DNA of 63,687 nt from Cyanobacteria bacterium RYN_339 (GTDB taxonomy: Bacteria > Cyanobacteriota > Sericytochromatia > S15B-MN24 > JAQBPE01), in the NCBI GenBank assembly GCA_028287685.1, contig JAQBPE010000080.1:1-63687 (forward strand), in the 5' to 3' direction. The notes under the pieces were generated by a model. That model was given only the letters and a program-made list of their open reading frames with translations. It was not told the DNA's origin and made no database searches. The translations under genes were made by a program, and so were the position numbers. Positions 38,221 through 48,045 of this stretch are shown piece by piece (the stretch's first letter is position 1; every line of letters begins with the position of its first letter).

Positions 38221-38940
38221 TTAATCCTCCAACTTGACTTCGACCCGGTTGGGTCCGACGACGCGCGCGGTGAACTCGCGCTTTGACTGTAGGTTGATGA
38301 CCTTGATCAGCTGGCCCATTGCGCCGGCCGTGCGGGCCTGCCCGTTGGAAACGATCGTGAGGTCGCCGCTGGTGAGGACGATGCTGACCATCTCGCCCGC
38401 CTTGATGACGTTGGGGAGCCGGAACATCTGCGCCGTCAGGATGGTGCCGGGCGGGATGTCCCGCGTGGCCTCCGCCCCCAGGACGGTGACGATGCTGGTG
38501 AGCGGGGCCTGGTTCATGCCGGACACGGCGGTGCGTTGCATGGTGACGTCACCCCCGTTGGCGACGCTGCCCCTGGTGATGCGGTTCTTCGCAACCGCGA
38601 CCTGTTGGAAGACCTTGATCTCCATCCGCGGGAAGATCGTACGGAACTTGCGGCCGTTGACGGACACCTGGACCGGGACGCTGCCCTTGCCACCCAGGTG
38701 GGCGGTGGGCGAGACCTCGAGCGTGACCGCGCCGTCCGGGAGGGCTGGAACGAGGCTGCTGGCGGACATGTCTTGCCACTCCACCACCACGTCCCTGCGG
38801 GGGACCTGGAGGCGCTTCACGACCTCGTTGGTGACGAGATCCATGATTTCCTGCTCGCGCAGGGCAGCGGCATAGGAAGGAAGGGCGGCGATGGCCACTA
38901 ATACTATACCCAGGACTACTTGGAATGCGTGCTTTAGCAA
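38221..38940 (-). CDS. flgA: Flagellar P-ring assembly protein FlgA (SAF domain)
   Basis: ATRDIPPGTILTAQMFRLPNVIKAGEMVSIVLTSGDLTI; start uncertain (TTG 38940 proposed). Confidence 0.82.
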   Translation of the reverse strand: MLKHAFQVVLGIVLVAIAALPSYAAALREQEIMDLVTNEVVKRLQVPRRDVVVEWQDMSASSLVPALPDGAVTLEVSPTAHLGGKGSVPVQVSVNGRKFRTIFPRMEIKVFQQVAVAKNRITRGSVANGGDVTMQRTAVSGMNQAPLTSIVTVLGAEATRDIPPGTILTAQMFRLPNVIKAGEMVSIVLTSGDLTIVSNGQARTAGAMGQLIKVINLQSKREFTARVVGPNRVEVKLED

Positions 38941-39054
38941 GCGTACACCTCGCTTTGCGGCTTGTCGGTGAGGGGAGCACTTGAGCAACCCTTCCCCGAA
39001 ACGACGAAGGAGACGGGCGGGTCGCCCCGCCGCGTCTCCAGCCGCATGCGTCAA

Positions 39055-39846
39055 TTACCTCGAGAGACCGTTGGCGGTTTCCATCATCTTGTCCGACACC
39101 TGGATGGCCTTGGAGGCCGTGTCGTAAGACTTCTGGGTGGCGATCATGGTGACCATCTCGGTCACGATGTCGACGTTGGAGGTTTCGAGCATGCCCTGCT
39201 TGATCAGGCCGCGGCCTTCCAGTGCCGGCCGGCCGATGACCGGGTCACCACTGGCCGGCGAGGCCTTCAGCAAGTTGTTGCCTTCGGCAGACAGGCCGGC
39301 GGGGTTGGGGAAGCGCGCGATGTTGATGACGCCCACTTCCTCTTGTTCCGCCGACAACGGCCGGCGGATCAGCACCAGGCCGTCCTCGCGGATGTGGATG
39401 TCGGTGGCGTCGGCCGGGATCTGGATCTGAGGGCTGAGCAGCAGACCCGTGGAGGTCACGATGTTGCGGTCCTTGTCCAGCTTGAAGGAGCCGTCGCGCG
39501 TGAAGGCTTGGGTGCCGTCGCGTTCCGTCACGATGAAGAAGTCGTTGACCAGGCCGATGGCGTTGTTGGAGTTGTCGATGGCGAGGTGCAGGGGGTTGTT
39601 GGTGACCTGCAAGGAGCCGTGCGAGTAGAGCTTGGTGCTGGCGATCGGGCGGACGCCGCGACCCACCTGGTAGCCGGCATTTTCCAGGCCGGGCTGGTTC
39701 AGGGTCTGGTAGACCAAGTCCTGGAAGTCGACCATCGACTTCTTGAAGCCCGTCGTGTTGACGTTGGCCAGGTTGTTGGCGATGGTGTCGATGCGCATCT
39801 GCTGCGCCTGCATGCCGGTGGCAGCAGTCCAAATACCGTGGATCAT
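39055..39846 (-). CDS. flgG: Flagellar distal rod protein FlgG
   Basis: MIHGIWTAATGMQAQQMRIDTIANNLANVNTTGFKKSMVDFQDLVYQTL. Confidence 0.92.
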   Translation of the reverse strand: MIHGIWTAATGMQAQQMRIDTIANNLANVNTTGFKKSMVDFQDLVYQTLNQPGLENAGYQVGRGVRPIASTKLYSHGSLQVTNNPLHLAIDNSNNAIGLVNDFFIVTERDGTQAFTRDGSFKLDKDRNIVTSTGLLLSPQIQIPADATDIHIREDGLVLIRRPLSAEQEEVGVINIARFPNPAGLSAEGNNLLKASPASGDPVIGRPALEGRGLIKQGMLETSNVDIVTEMVTMIATQKSYDTASKAIQVSDKMMETANGLSR

Positions 39847-39862
39847 GAGCTGACTCCTTCTT

Positions 39863-40597
39863 CTACTGCAGGCGACCGAGGTCGTTGACGGTCTTGTTGA
39901 GCAAGTTGTCCTGGGTGGTGATGGCCTTCTGTCCGAACGAGAACGCCTTGTTGATGGTGATCATGTTGACCATCTCGGAGATGACGCTCACGTTGGAGTT
40001 CTCGAGGAAGCCCTGCTCCACGGAGAAGCCCTTGGCTTGTTGCGGGGCGCCGATGTCGCTGGCGGGGAAGGACGGGCCGTTGGCCTGGTCCGGACCCACC
40101 ACCTTGAGCTGGCCCACCGGCCGGTTGCCGGCGAGGATCGTGCCGTCCTGGCGGATCTTCATGTCCTGCGTGGCGATCACGCCCAGCTGGATCTGCTGGT
40201 TGTTGGTGCCAAGCACCCGTTCGCCGCTCTGGGCCACCAGGAAGCCCTGGGTATCCAGCCGGAAGTCACCGTTGCGGGTGACGGCCACGCGGCCGTCGGC
40301 CGCCTGGGTTTGGAAGTAACCATCACCGGAAATGGCCATGTGTAGCGGGTTGTCCGTACGGATCAGCGCGCCCTGGCTCTCGATGCGGGCGGTGCCGATC
40401 TCGCGCACGCCCAGACCCACCTTGTCGTTGGCGGTAGGATGGGCGAACTGCGTGACGAGGTTGTCGAAGCTCTCGCCCACCAGCTGGGTCCGCTTGTAAC
40501 CCGTGGTCGAGACATTGGCAAGATTTCCAGCGACGTCGTTCAACGCATCAATTTGGTATGACATTCCGGATGCGGCTGTGTAGATGCCTTTGAGCAC
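39863..40597 (-). CDS. Flagellar rod protein FlgF/FlgG-like
   Basis: MLKGIYTAASGMSYQIDALNDVAGNLANVSTTGYKRTQLVGESF. Confidence 0.88.
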   Translation of the reverse strand: MLKGIYTAASGMSYQIDALNDVAGNLANVSTTGYKRTQLVGESFDNLVTQFAHPTANDKVGLGVREIGTARIESQGALIRTDNPLHMAISGDGYFQTQAADGRVAVTRNGDFRLDTQGFLVAQSGERVLGTNNQQIQLGVIATQDMKIRQDGTILAGNRPVGQLKVVGPDQANGPSFPASDIGAPQQAKGFSVEQGFLENSNVSVISEMVNMITINKAFSFGQKAITTQDNLLNKTVNDLGRLQ

Positions 40598-40642
40598 GGG
40601 TTACCTCCTTTCGGTTTGATGGGGGTCGTAGCGCCTACGGCG

Positions 40643-41008
40643 CTACTTCTTTGGCCTGCGGCCGGGATTTTCAAATTGTTGGTCGAGGGCGTAGATAAAG
40701 CCCAAGATCTCGTCGACTGCTTTGTACAAGACCGGTGGGATGGCACCGGAGGCTTCCGCCTCCATAACGTCTGCCTGCGGGATGCGGGACACCATGTGCG
40801 GTGCCTCGATGACGAAGTTGAACTCACCAGGCTTCCCATTCGGATCCAATCGGACGGAAAAGGGATCGGCTTGAGGGGCGCTCGTTTCCGGGAGGGGCGT
40901 CGAGGGGAGGGGAGGCAACTTGCCTGTTCGGTTGAAGGGCGTGATGGCGTTGCCAGGCTGGTTGGGCTTGAGTTTGCGCGGGGGGCGCGGGGGGCGGTTG
41001 TCAGACAT
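40643..41008 (-). CDS. FlhB C-terminal-domain-like (FlhX-type) protein
   Basis: Proline-rich N-terminus then EASGAIPPVLYKAVDEILGFIYALDQQ, resembling FlhB cytoplasmic C-terminus. Confidence 0.7.
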   Translation of the reverse strand: MSDNRPPRPPRKLKPNQPGNAITPFNRTGKLPPLPSTPLPETSAPQADPFSVRLDPNGKPGEFNFVIEAPHMVSRIPQADVMEAEASGAIPPVLYKAVDEILGFIYALDQQFENPGRRPKK

Positions 41009-42126
41009 TAGAGGATCCCCTGAGCGCGGCTCAACTTCTTGAGGTCGCGCCGCTTGGGCAAGAGGGCGCTGATGGCGCGGGCGTTGCCCACGGCCTGGCA
41101 ACCCAGGATGTCCACGTGGTACGGGCTGGCCACCAGGCGCTGCCGCAGCAGGACCAGGCGGGTGTCCACCAGCTTCTTGATCTTGTCCTCGGCCACCTCG
41201 AAGCGGGCGTTGAGGTGCTCGCGCACGTAGGTGATGTCCACCGTGATGCGGCCCAGGTTCTTGGTCTCCACGGCCAGCGTGACGCGCATGAAGCCGCCCG
41301 CACCGACCTCGCCGCCACCGCCCTCGTTCTGGACGATCAGCTCGGCGGGCATGGGCTGCTGGTCTCGCCAGACGAAGAAAGGCAGGTACTGGGCCGGGTT
41401 GGGGCCCTGCTCCGCCAGCAGCTTGTGGGCGGCGAAGAGGTCGCTCAGGCGGCCCAGCTCGTCCATGGTGCCGTCGGAGAGGCCGCGCGGGTCGACCTTG
41501 GCGAGCTCCTCGGCCAGGCCGCCCAGCGTCTTCTGGAACTCGCCCAGCTGCTTGATCACGTCCTTGTCGAGGTGGCCCTGCTGCCAGAAGGCGTTCAGGT
41601 GCTTGCCCAGGCCGGCCAGCTTCTGGTTCTGCTCGCCCTTGACGGCCATGGTCAGGCGCGCCAGCAGGTGGCTGAGCGGGCCGCCCGTCAGGAGCTGCAT
41701 CACGGCTTGCATGTTCGCGTTGTTGACGGCCAGGCCGTTGGCGTGGAGGACCACCAGCGCCTCGAGCTTGCTGACGTCGCCGTCGCCGACCTGGCTCCAA
41801 AGATTGGATAGGTTTAGGATCTGCTCCTGTTCCAGGCCCTGGCCGTAGCGCAGGAGCTGTTGGGCGATCCGGAGGTTGGCCATGGTCGGCGAGATGCCCA
41901 TGCCGGCCAGGCGGGCCATGATCGAGGCCTCGTTGTGGAAGCCGAAGAAGCGCGCGGCCTTCTGGGCCGCCTTTTGGGCCGCATCGTTGCCGACGCCGAT
42001 CGCCAAAGGCCCGGTGGCGCCACCGGCCCCTGCACTGCTTTCCAGCCCAGGGGAGCGTGGCGGAATCGAGCCGCGCCCGGGCACCTTGTTGCCAGGCACA
42101 GAATTGTTGCCTGGGATCTCCGGCAT
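41008..42126 (-). CDS. FliK-like flagellar hook-length control protein (second)
   Basis: C-terminal LGRITVDITYVREHLNARFEVAEDKIKKLVDTRLVLLRQRL; stop overlaps next start (TAATG). Confidence 0.7.
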   Translation of the reverse strand: MPEIPGNNSVPGNKVPGRGSIPPRSPGLESSAGAGGATGPLAIGVGNDAAQKAAQKAARFFGFHNEASIMARLAGMGISPTMANLRIAQQLLRYGQGLEQEQILNLSNLWSQVGDGDVSKLEALVVLHANGLAVNNANMQAVMQLLTGGPLSHLLARLTMAVKGEQNQKLAGLGKHLNAFWQQGHLDKDVIKQLGEFQKTLGGLAEELAKVDPRGLSDGTMDELGRLSDLFAAHKLLAEQGPNPAQYLPFFVWRDQQPMPAELIVQNEGGGGEVGAGGFMRVTLAVETKNLGRITVDITYVREHLNARFEVAEDKIKKLVDTRLVLLRQRLVASPYHVDILGCQAVGNARAISALLPKRRDLKKLSRAQGIL

Positions 42127-42269
42127 GACGTTCCCCCGCAGGACCTAAATCCTTGTATATCGCCCCGCTTTATGTACCCGCGGGCCGCGGGACGCAAACG
42201 GGACGGGGCCCCCAGCGAGGTTATGTCACCTTCCAGGGGGTCCGCTATGACGGGGGTCACCGGGTCGCC

Positions 42270-42319
42270 AAAAAAAGCTTACTCCCGGTCGCGCAACCGG
42301 CGCGACCGGGACCAAGCTT
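42270..42319 (-). terminator. Strong rho-independent terminator (minus strand)
   Basis: TCCCGGTCGCGC / GCGCGACCGGGA perfect 12-bp inverted repeat flanked by AAGCTT repeats and a 7-nt A-run (T-run on minus strand). Confidence 0.88.
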
Positions 42320-42347
42320 CCTCCTCCACCGTTACCTCGAGATGTGA

Positions 42348-42641
42348 TTAGGTCGAAATCGGCGGCGGCGGAGGCGGCGGCGAGGGCCGTCCTCCACGCG
42401 TGCCGGTGTTCGTGGTCCCCTGGCCGGTGTTGTCGACCAGGATCAACTTGGGCACTTCCACCGAATTCAGGTCCAACGCGGCCGGCGCGGCGTCCAGGCC
42501 GCTTGCCTTGGTGAAGAGCGCATCCTGCGGGGCACCCGGCGCTGCCGGCTCGGCGGGAGCAGCCAATTCCGCTCCGACGGCGGCCGCCGTTCCCGTTGAC
42601 GGCAAGGCCGTGAACGACGAGCTTGCGGGGTTGATTTGCAT
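42348..42641 (-). CDS. Small hypothetical protein
   Basis: ORF between two minus-strand genes with terminator downstream; Ala/Pro-rich, no family recognised. Confidence 0.5.
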   Translation of the reverse strand: MQINPASSSFTALPSTGTAAAVGAELAAPAEPAAPGAPQDALFTKASGLDAAPAALDLNSVEVPKLILVDNTGQGTTNTGTRGGRPSPPPPPPPIST

Positions 42642-42744
42642 TGGGTGGTTTCCTCCAGCGGGACAAGGTCCATATGGACGAAGCCCGTTGGCACCTGACG
42701 GTATTTAACAGAGATTTGACAGTTCGTGCGGAACTTTTAAAACA

Positions 42745-43110
42745 TCACGCCCAGAACTTCCACCAGGGCCGCCGCACAGGGCGCGCGTGGAGGTCCAGCA
42801 GCTCGGCCTTGAGCGACTCGAACTGCGCCAGATCACCCAACGGTTCCTCGAAATGCTCGCTTGGCGCGGGATCATCCGAGATCAGGCGCACGATCGACTC
42901 GCAAGTGCGGTCGACGTCCTTGAGGCTCTTGATCAGCTTGAGGAACGCGAAGTCCCGCTCCTCCAGGAGCAGATGGCCAAAGCCGTCGTAGCGCCGCTCC
43001 CAGCGGAAGCTGGTGAGCCACTCATGCACGCAGGCCTCCGGAACGGCCAGCCTGCGGGCGGCCTCTTCCATGGTGAGCGGCATCGGGATGGGGGCGCTTG
43101 CGATCGTCAT
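42745..43110 (-). CDS. MerR-like HTH protein
   Basis: MEEAARRLAVPEACVHEWLTSFRWERRYDGFGHLLLEERDFAFLKLIKSL. Confidence 0.65.
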   Translation of the reverse strand: MTIASAPIPMPLTMEEAARRLAVPEACVHEWLTSFRWERRYDGFGHLLLEERDFAFLKLIKSLKDVDRTCESIVRLISDDPAPSEHFEEPLGDLAQFESLKAELLDLHARPVRRPWWKFWA

Positions 43111-43174
43111 CTCCCTATTCAGATCGGCCTTCTACCTGGCGACCTGTAGGTCCCCGCGCGTAAATAAAATTGTA

Positions 43175-43948
43175 TTATGTAGCGAAGGTCACCGCGCGCG
43201 TCTTGCCAGCCCAGAAGGGCCGGTCTTCCACGGTTACAACTTGGCCGGACGCTGTCGTGAGGCGGGTTCCCGCTGCCGCATGGGCCGCCTTCGCGAAGCC
43301 CAGGCCGATCTCGCCGTGCACGCTGCTAACGTAACCGACTTCGCGATCGGCATCGAAGAGCTTCTCGCCCTCGGCGATCGCCCCGCGCAGGCCCACCAGG
43401 TACCGCTGGACCTTGTCGTAGGCGTTCAAGCGAGCCACGATCTCCTGGCCCAGGTAGCACCCCTTCGCCAGGGATACGGAGCCGTCCAGGCGCCCTTCCC
43501 AGGGGTTGCGGGCGTCCGTCAGATCCTTGCCCACGCACGGCAGGCCCTCCGCCAACCGCCAGGCTTCGAACTCGTCCGCCGTCACCTCCCGGGCGCCTTC
43601 CGGCTTGGCTCCCAGCGCGAACCGCCCATCGGAAAGCGTCCACACCGGCATCTCGCCCGTGTGGTCCTCCAGCTGGACGTCTTCCGTGATCAGGTACCGA
43701 TCAAGCCACGCCATCAGCTCCGCGGCCTTGCCCGGGCTCCCGGTCACCCAGTGCTCGTCGGCGCCCGCCTCCACCGTGACCCAGTCCAGGATCCCGGCGC
43801 GCTGGTTCACCACCACGGCCTGGCAGGCGGCCCCGGGGGCCAGGCCCTTGATGTCGTTGGTGGTCATGTTGTGGAGGAAGGCGGCGCGGTCGGCGCCCGT
43901 GAGGCGGATCCGGGCGCGGTCGGGCTGGAGGTAGGCGAATGGTTCCAT
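43175..43948 (-). CDS. ygfZ: YgfZ/GcvT-like folate-binding Fe-S maintenance protein
   Basis: LTGADRAAFLHNMTTNDIKGL; KGCYLGQEIVARLNAYDKVQRYLVGL. Confidence 0.9.
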   Translation of the reverse strand: MEPFAYLQPDRARIRLTGADRAAFLHNMTTNDIKGLAPGAACQAVVVNQRAGILDWVTVEAGADEHWVTGSPGKAAELMAWLDRYLITEDVQLEDHTGEMPVWTLSDGRFALGAKPEGAREVTADEFEAWRLAEGLPCVGKDLTDARNPWEGRLDGSVSLAKGCYLGQEIVARLNAYDKVQRYLVGLRGAIAEGEKLFDADREVGYVSSVHGEIGLGFAKAAHAAAGTRLTTASGQVVTVEDRPFWAGKTRAVTFAT

Positions 43949-43974
43949 GGGCTAGGTAGTATCATGGATGTGCC

Positions 43975-45135
43975 ATGCCGCGCACCTACCTGGACTACCA
44001 AGCCACCACCCCGCTGGACCCCCGTGTGCTGGAGGCCATGATGCCTTACCTCACGGAGCGCTTCGGCAACGCCGCGAGCGCCTCCCACCCTTACGGCTGG
44101 GAGGCGGAGGCGGCCGTGAAGGTGGCGCGCCGCCAGGTGGCCGACGCGCTGGGGGCCCATCCGGACGAGATCGTCTGGACCTCCGGCGCTACGGAATCGA
44201 TCAACCTGGCCCTCAAGGGAGCCGCGGAGGCGGAGCAAGGTGGGGGCCGGCACCTCGTCACGCTGGCGACCGAGCACCCGGCCACGCTCGATACGTGCCG
44301 CAACTTGGAGGCGCGCGGGTGGTCGGTGACTTACATGCCGGTGGACGCGACCGGCGTGGTGGAGCCCTCGGCGGTCGCGGCCGCACTGCGCCCTGACACG
44401 GTGCTTGTCTCCATAGCCCACGCCAACAACGAGATCGGCACGGTGCAAGCCATCGCGGAGATCGGTGCGCTGGTCCGCGCCGCGGGCGCGCTCTTCCATG
44501 TCGACGCGGCCCAATCGTTCGGCAAGCTCCCGCTGGCCAACATCCCCGTCGACTTGCTGTCGCTCTCCAGCCACAAGCTCTACGGCCCCAAGGGCGTCGG
44601 CGCCTTGTACGTCCGGCGTCGCGATCCCCGTGTCAGGCTGGTTTCCCAGATCCATGGCGGAGGCCACCAGCGCGGCCTGCGGTCCGGCACCCTCAACGTC
44701 CCCGCCATCGTCGGCCTGGGCGTCGCGACCACCCTGGCCCTCGCGGAGATGGACACGGAGCACCTCCGTCTGACCCAGCTCCGCGACCAGCTATACCGGC
44801 GGTTGGCCACGCTGGAAGGCGTGACGCTCAACGGCCATCCTACGCGCCGGCTGGCCGGCAACCTCAACGTGAGCTTCGCGCAGGCTCCCGCGGACGCCGT
44901 GATTGCCAGGCTAACGGGCCTTGCGCTGTCCAGCGGGGCGGCCTGCTCGTCCGCGTCCCTGGAGCCTTCCCATGTGTTGCGGGCGATCGGGGTGCCCGAT
45001 GGCCTGGCCAAGTGTACGCTGCGCTTTGGATTGGGGCGTCCTACCACCCGCGATGAGGTCGAGGCGGCGGCTGACCAGGTGATCGAGGCCGTGCAGGCGG
45101 TGAGGGCGGCCAATCCCATGTATGGGGTAGAATAG
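43975..45135 (+). CDS. Cysteine desulfurase (NifS/IscS-like, class V aminotransferase)
   Basis: YLDYQATTPLDPRVLEAM, FHVDAAQSFGKLPL, LSSHKLYGPKGVGALYV, LSSGAACSSASLEPSHVL. Confidence 0.94.
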   Translation: MPRTYLDYQATTPLDPRVLEAMMPYLTERFGNAASASHPYGWEAEAAVKVARRQVADALGAHPDEIVWTSGATESINLALKGAAEAEQGGGRHLVTLATEHPATLDTCRNLEARGWSVTYMPVDATGVVEPSAVAAALRPDTVLVSIAHANNEIGTVQAIAEIGALVRAAGALFHVDAAQSFGKLPLANIPVDLLSLSSHKLYGPKGVGALYVRRRDPRVRLVSQIHGGGHQRGLRSGTLNVPAIVGLGVATTLALAEMDTEHLRLTQLRDQLYRRLATLEGVTLNGHPTRRLAGNLNVSFAQAPADAVIARLTGLALSSGAACSSASLEPSHVLRAIGVPDGLAKCTLRFGLGRPTTRDEVEAAADQVIEAVQAVRAANPMYGVE

Positions 45136-45230
45136 GGTCATGCAGTCCGCCTTTTCCAATGGAAAGCACCCGCACTACGGGTTGTGAGCCACCGTTTCTT
45201 TTGAATCCCCCCCTGAGATTTGAAAGGAGC

Positions 45231-46631
45231 ATGTCGATGCTGACCTCCGACCCCTCTTCCATCAACCCCACCGACGACAAGATCGTCCACAAGCGCCCGC
45301 CCGCGGGCCCCGCCGAGCTCGTCCACAAGCACCTGCGCACCGGCGAGTTCTGGCGCACCATCCCGGCCTACAAGGACGTGGACGAGGCGACCTTCCTCGA
45401 CCACATCTGGCAGGGCAAGAACTCGATCGTGACGATCGACCGCCTGATCGAGACGATCCAGGGCTTGGCGTCGCCCGAGTTCATCGAAGACGCCCGGCAG
45501 GGCTTCCTGAGGGCGCCCATGTCCGTGCGCGTGTCGCCCTACATGATCGCGACGATCGACTGGAACGATCCCTACAACGACCCCATCCGCACGCAGTTCC
45601 TGCCGCTGGCGTCGCGCCTGCGCCCCGACCACCCGATGCTCAGCCTCGACTCGTTGCACGAGCAGGATGACGCGCCCGTGCCCGGTCTGACGCACCGTTA
45701 CCCGGACAAGGCGTTGTTCCTGGCGCTCGACGTCTGCCCGGTCTACTGCCGCTTCTGCACCCGCTCGTACGCGGTGGGCACGGACACCCAGGAGGTCGAG
45801 AAGGTCGCCCTGAACGCCAGCCCCAAGCGCTGGGAGCGGATCTTCCAGTACATCTCCGAGCGCCCGGAGCTCGAAGACATCGTGATCTCCGGCGGCGACA
45901 TGTACCAGCTGGCGCCGGCGCACATCAAGACCATCGGCGAGCGGCTGCTAAACATGCCGAACATCCGGCGCATGCGCTTCGCCACCAAGGGCCCGGCCGT
46001 CATGCCCATGAAGATCCTGACGGACAACAACTGGTTCGACGCCCTGATCCACGTGGTGGAGATGGGCCGGAAGATGGGCAAGGAGGTCGTCCTCCACACC
46101 CACTTCAACCACCCCAACGAGATCACCTGGATCACGGAGCGCGCGATGCAGCGCCTCTTCGAGAAGGGCGTGTTCGTGCGCAACCAGTGCGTGCTTCAGC
46201 GCGGCGTGAACGACGACCCGGAAACCATGCGCCTGTTGGTCAAGCGCCTCGGCCACCTGAACGTTCACCCTTACTACGTCTACCTGCACGACCTCGTGAA
46301 GGGCGTGGAGGACCTGCGCACCACGCTGCAGACCGCCATCAACATCGAGAAGTACGTGCGCGGCTCCACGGCCGGCTTCAACACGCCTACCTTCGTGTGC
46401 GACGCTCCCGGTGGCGGCGGCAAGCGCGACGTCCACAGCGCGGAGTACTACGACCGCGAGAACGGCATCTCCGTCTACACGGCGCCGAGCGTCAAGGAAG
46501 GCCAGTACTTCCTGTACTTCGATCCCGTCGACCAACTGGGCCCGGTGGCCCAGGCGCGCTGGAAGGACCCGGTGATCTACAACGCCATGATCGCCGACGC
46601 GATCGAGAAAGCCCGCGCCTACCAGCCTTGA
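45231..46631 (+). CDS. Lysine 2,3-aminomutase-like radical SAM protein (KamA family)
   Basis: LALDVCPVYCRFCTRSYAVG radical-SAM motif; IVISGGDMYQL; AGGAGC-like RBS before ATG 45231. Confidence 0.88.
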   Translation: MSMLTSDPSSINPTDDKIVHKRPPAGPAELVHKHLRTGEFWRTIPAYKDVDEATFLDHIWQGKNSIVTIDRLIETIQGLASPEFIEDARQGFLRAPMSVRVSPYMIATIDWNDPYNDPIRTQFLPLASRLRPDHPMLSLDSLHEQDDAPVPGLTHRYPDKALFLALDVCPVYCRFCTRSYAVGTDTQEVEKVALNASPKRWERIFQYISERPELEDIVISGGDMYQLAPAHIKTIGERLLNMPNIRRMRFATKGPAVMPMKILTDNNWFDALIHVVEMGRKMGKEVVLHTHFNHPNEITWITERAMQRLFEKGVFVRNQCVLQRGVNDDPETMRLLVKRLGHLNVHPYYVYLHDLVKGVEDLRTTLQTAINIEKYVRGSTAGFNTPTFVCDAPGGGGKRDVHSAEYYDRENGISVYTAPSVKEGQYFLYFDPVDQLGPVAQARWKDPVIYNAMIADAIEKARAYQP

Positions 46632-47446
46632 TCGCCTTCCCGAACATCGATCCGGTGCTCCACCTGGGGCCGTTGAATATTCGCTGGTACGCGATGATGT
46701 ACATTCTCGGCTTCGCCGTGACGTACTTCGTGATCGAGAAGCGCGCGAAGGAGACCAAGCTCCCCTTCGCGCCAACGGACTCGGGCGACCTCATCGCCGG
46801 GCTGATCTTCGGCCTGTTGATCGGGGCTCGCCTGGGCTTCGTGCTGTTCTACAAGCCGGGCTACTACCTGATGGACCCGTTCAAGATCTTCGCGCTGTGG
46901 GAGGGCGGCATGTCCTTCCACGGCGGCTTCATCGGTGTCTTGCTGGTGGCGCTGTGGTTCTGCCGCAAGCGCGCCATCGGCTTCCTGGACCTGTGCGACA
47001 TGGTGTCGCCGGCGGCGCCGTTGGGCCTGGCGCTCGGGCGGCTGGGCAACTTCATCAACGGCGAGCTGTGGGGCAAGCCCAGCACCGTGCCCTGGGCCAT
47101 GGTCTTCCCCAACGACCCCACCCACCTGCCGCGCCACCCGTCCCAGCTCTACGAGCTGCTGACGGAGGGCCTGCTGCTGGCCGCGGTGCTGTGGGGCATT
47201 CGCAACAAGCGTTTGCCGTCCGGCACGATGCTGGGTGTCTTCATCGCGGGCTATGGGTGCGCCCGCATCTTCTGCGAGTTCTTCCGCGAGCCAGACGCCG
47301 AGCTGGTGTTCGGCCTGATCCCGCGCGGGATGTTCCTGTCGCTGCCGATGGTTCTCGGCGGCGCGGCCCTTATCTGGTGGGCAAAAATGCGCCAGCCCTC
47401 CTCCCCCATTTCGGGGGAGGTTCCCGCCATAGCGGAAGGGGCCTAG
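46628..47446 (+). CDS. lgt: Prolipoprotein diacylglyceryl transferase
   Basis: [56 protein letters not shown] start. Confidence 0.96.
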   Translation: MIAFPNIDPVLHLGPLNIRWYAMMYILGFAVTYFVIEKRAKETKLPFAPTDSGDLIAGLIFGLLIGARLGFVLFYKPGYYLMDPFKIFALWEGGMSFHGGFIGVLLVALWFCRKRAIGFLDLCDMVSPAAPLGLALGRLGNFINGELWGKPSTVPWAMVFPNDPTHLPRHPSQLYELLTEGLLLAAVLWGIRNKRLPSGTMLGVFIAGYGCARIFCEFFREPDAELVFGLIPRGMFLSLPMVLGGAALIWWAKMRQPSSPISGEVPAIAEGA

Positions 47447-48039
47447 ACCTCTCGGCGTCCCTCCAGGGCCTTCACCAGCGTGAGCTCGTCCGCGTACTCG
47501 AGGTCGCCGCCGATCGGCAGGCCGAAGGCAATGCGGGTGACCTTCACCCCCGCCGGCTTGATCAGGCGGCTCAGGTAGAGCGAGGTGGCCTCGCCCTCCA
47601 CGCTCGGGTTGATGGCGAGGATCACCTCGTTCACCTCCGAGCCCTGCAACCGGACCAGCAGCTCCTTGATCTTGAGCTGTTCCGGGCCGACGCCGTCCAA
47701 GGGGGAGATCATGCCGCCCAGCACGTGGTAGGTGCCTTTGAACTCGCGCGTTCGTTCCAGCGCCACCAGGTCTCGCGGCTCGGCCACCACGCAGATGGTG
47801 TGGCGATCGCGCGCGGGGCTTTTGCAGATGTCGCAGGGGTCGTCGGCGCTGAGGTTCGAGCAAACGGAGCAGAACTTGATCTGCTCCTTGGCATCCACCA
47901 TCGCTTTCGCTAGATTTTGCACCGCTTGGGCCGGCAGCTTGATCAAGTGGAAGGCAAGGCGCTGGGAAGACTTGGGGCCGATGCCCGGCAGCTTCTCCAG
48001 TTCCTCGATCAGGCGTGCGAGGGGCTTGGTGTAGAGCAC
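47443..48039 (-). CDS. recR: Recombination protein RecR
   Basis: [56 protein letters not shown]. Confidence 0.97.
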   Translation of the reverse strand: MLYTKPLARLIEELEKLPGIGPKSSQRLAFHLIKLPAQAVQNLAKAMVDAKEQIKFCSVCSNLSADDPCDICKSPARDRHTICVVAEPRDLVALERTREFKGTYHVLGGMISPLDGVGPEQLKIKELLVRLQGSEVNEVILAINPSVEGEATSLYLSRLIKPAGVKVTRIAFGLPIGGDLEYADELTLVKALEGRREV

Positions 48040-48045
48040 TGGGTT

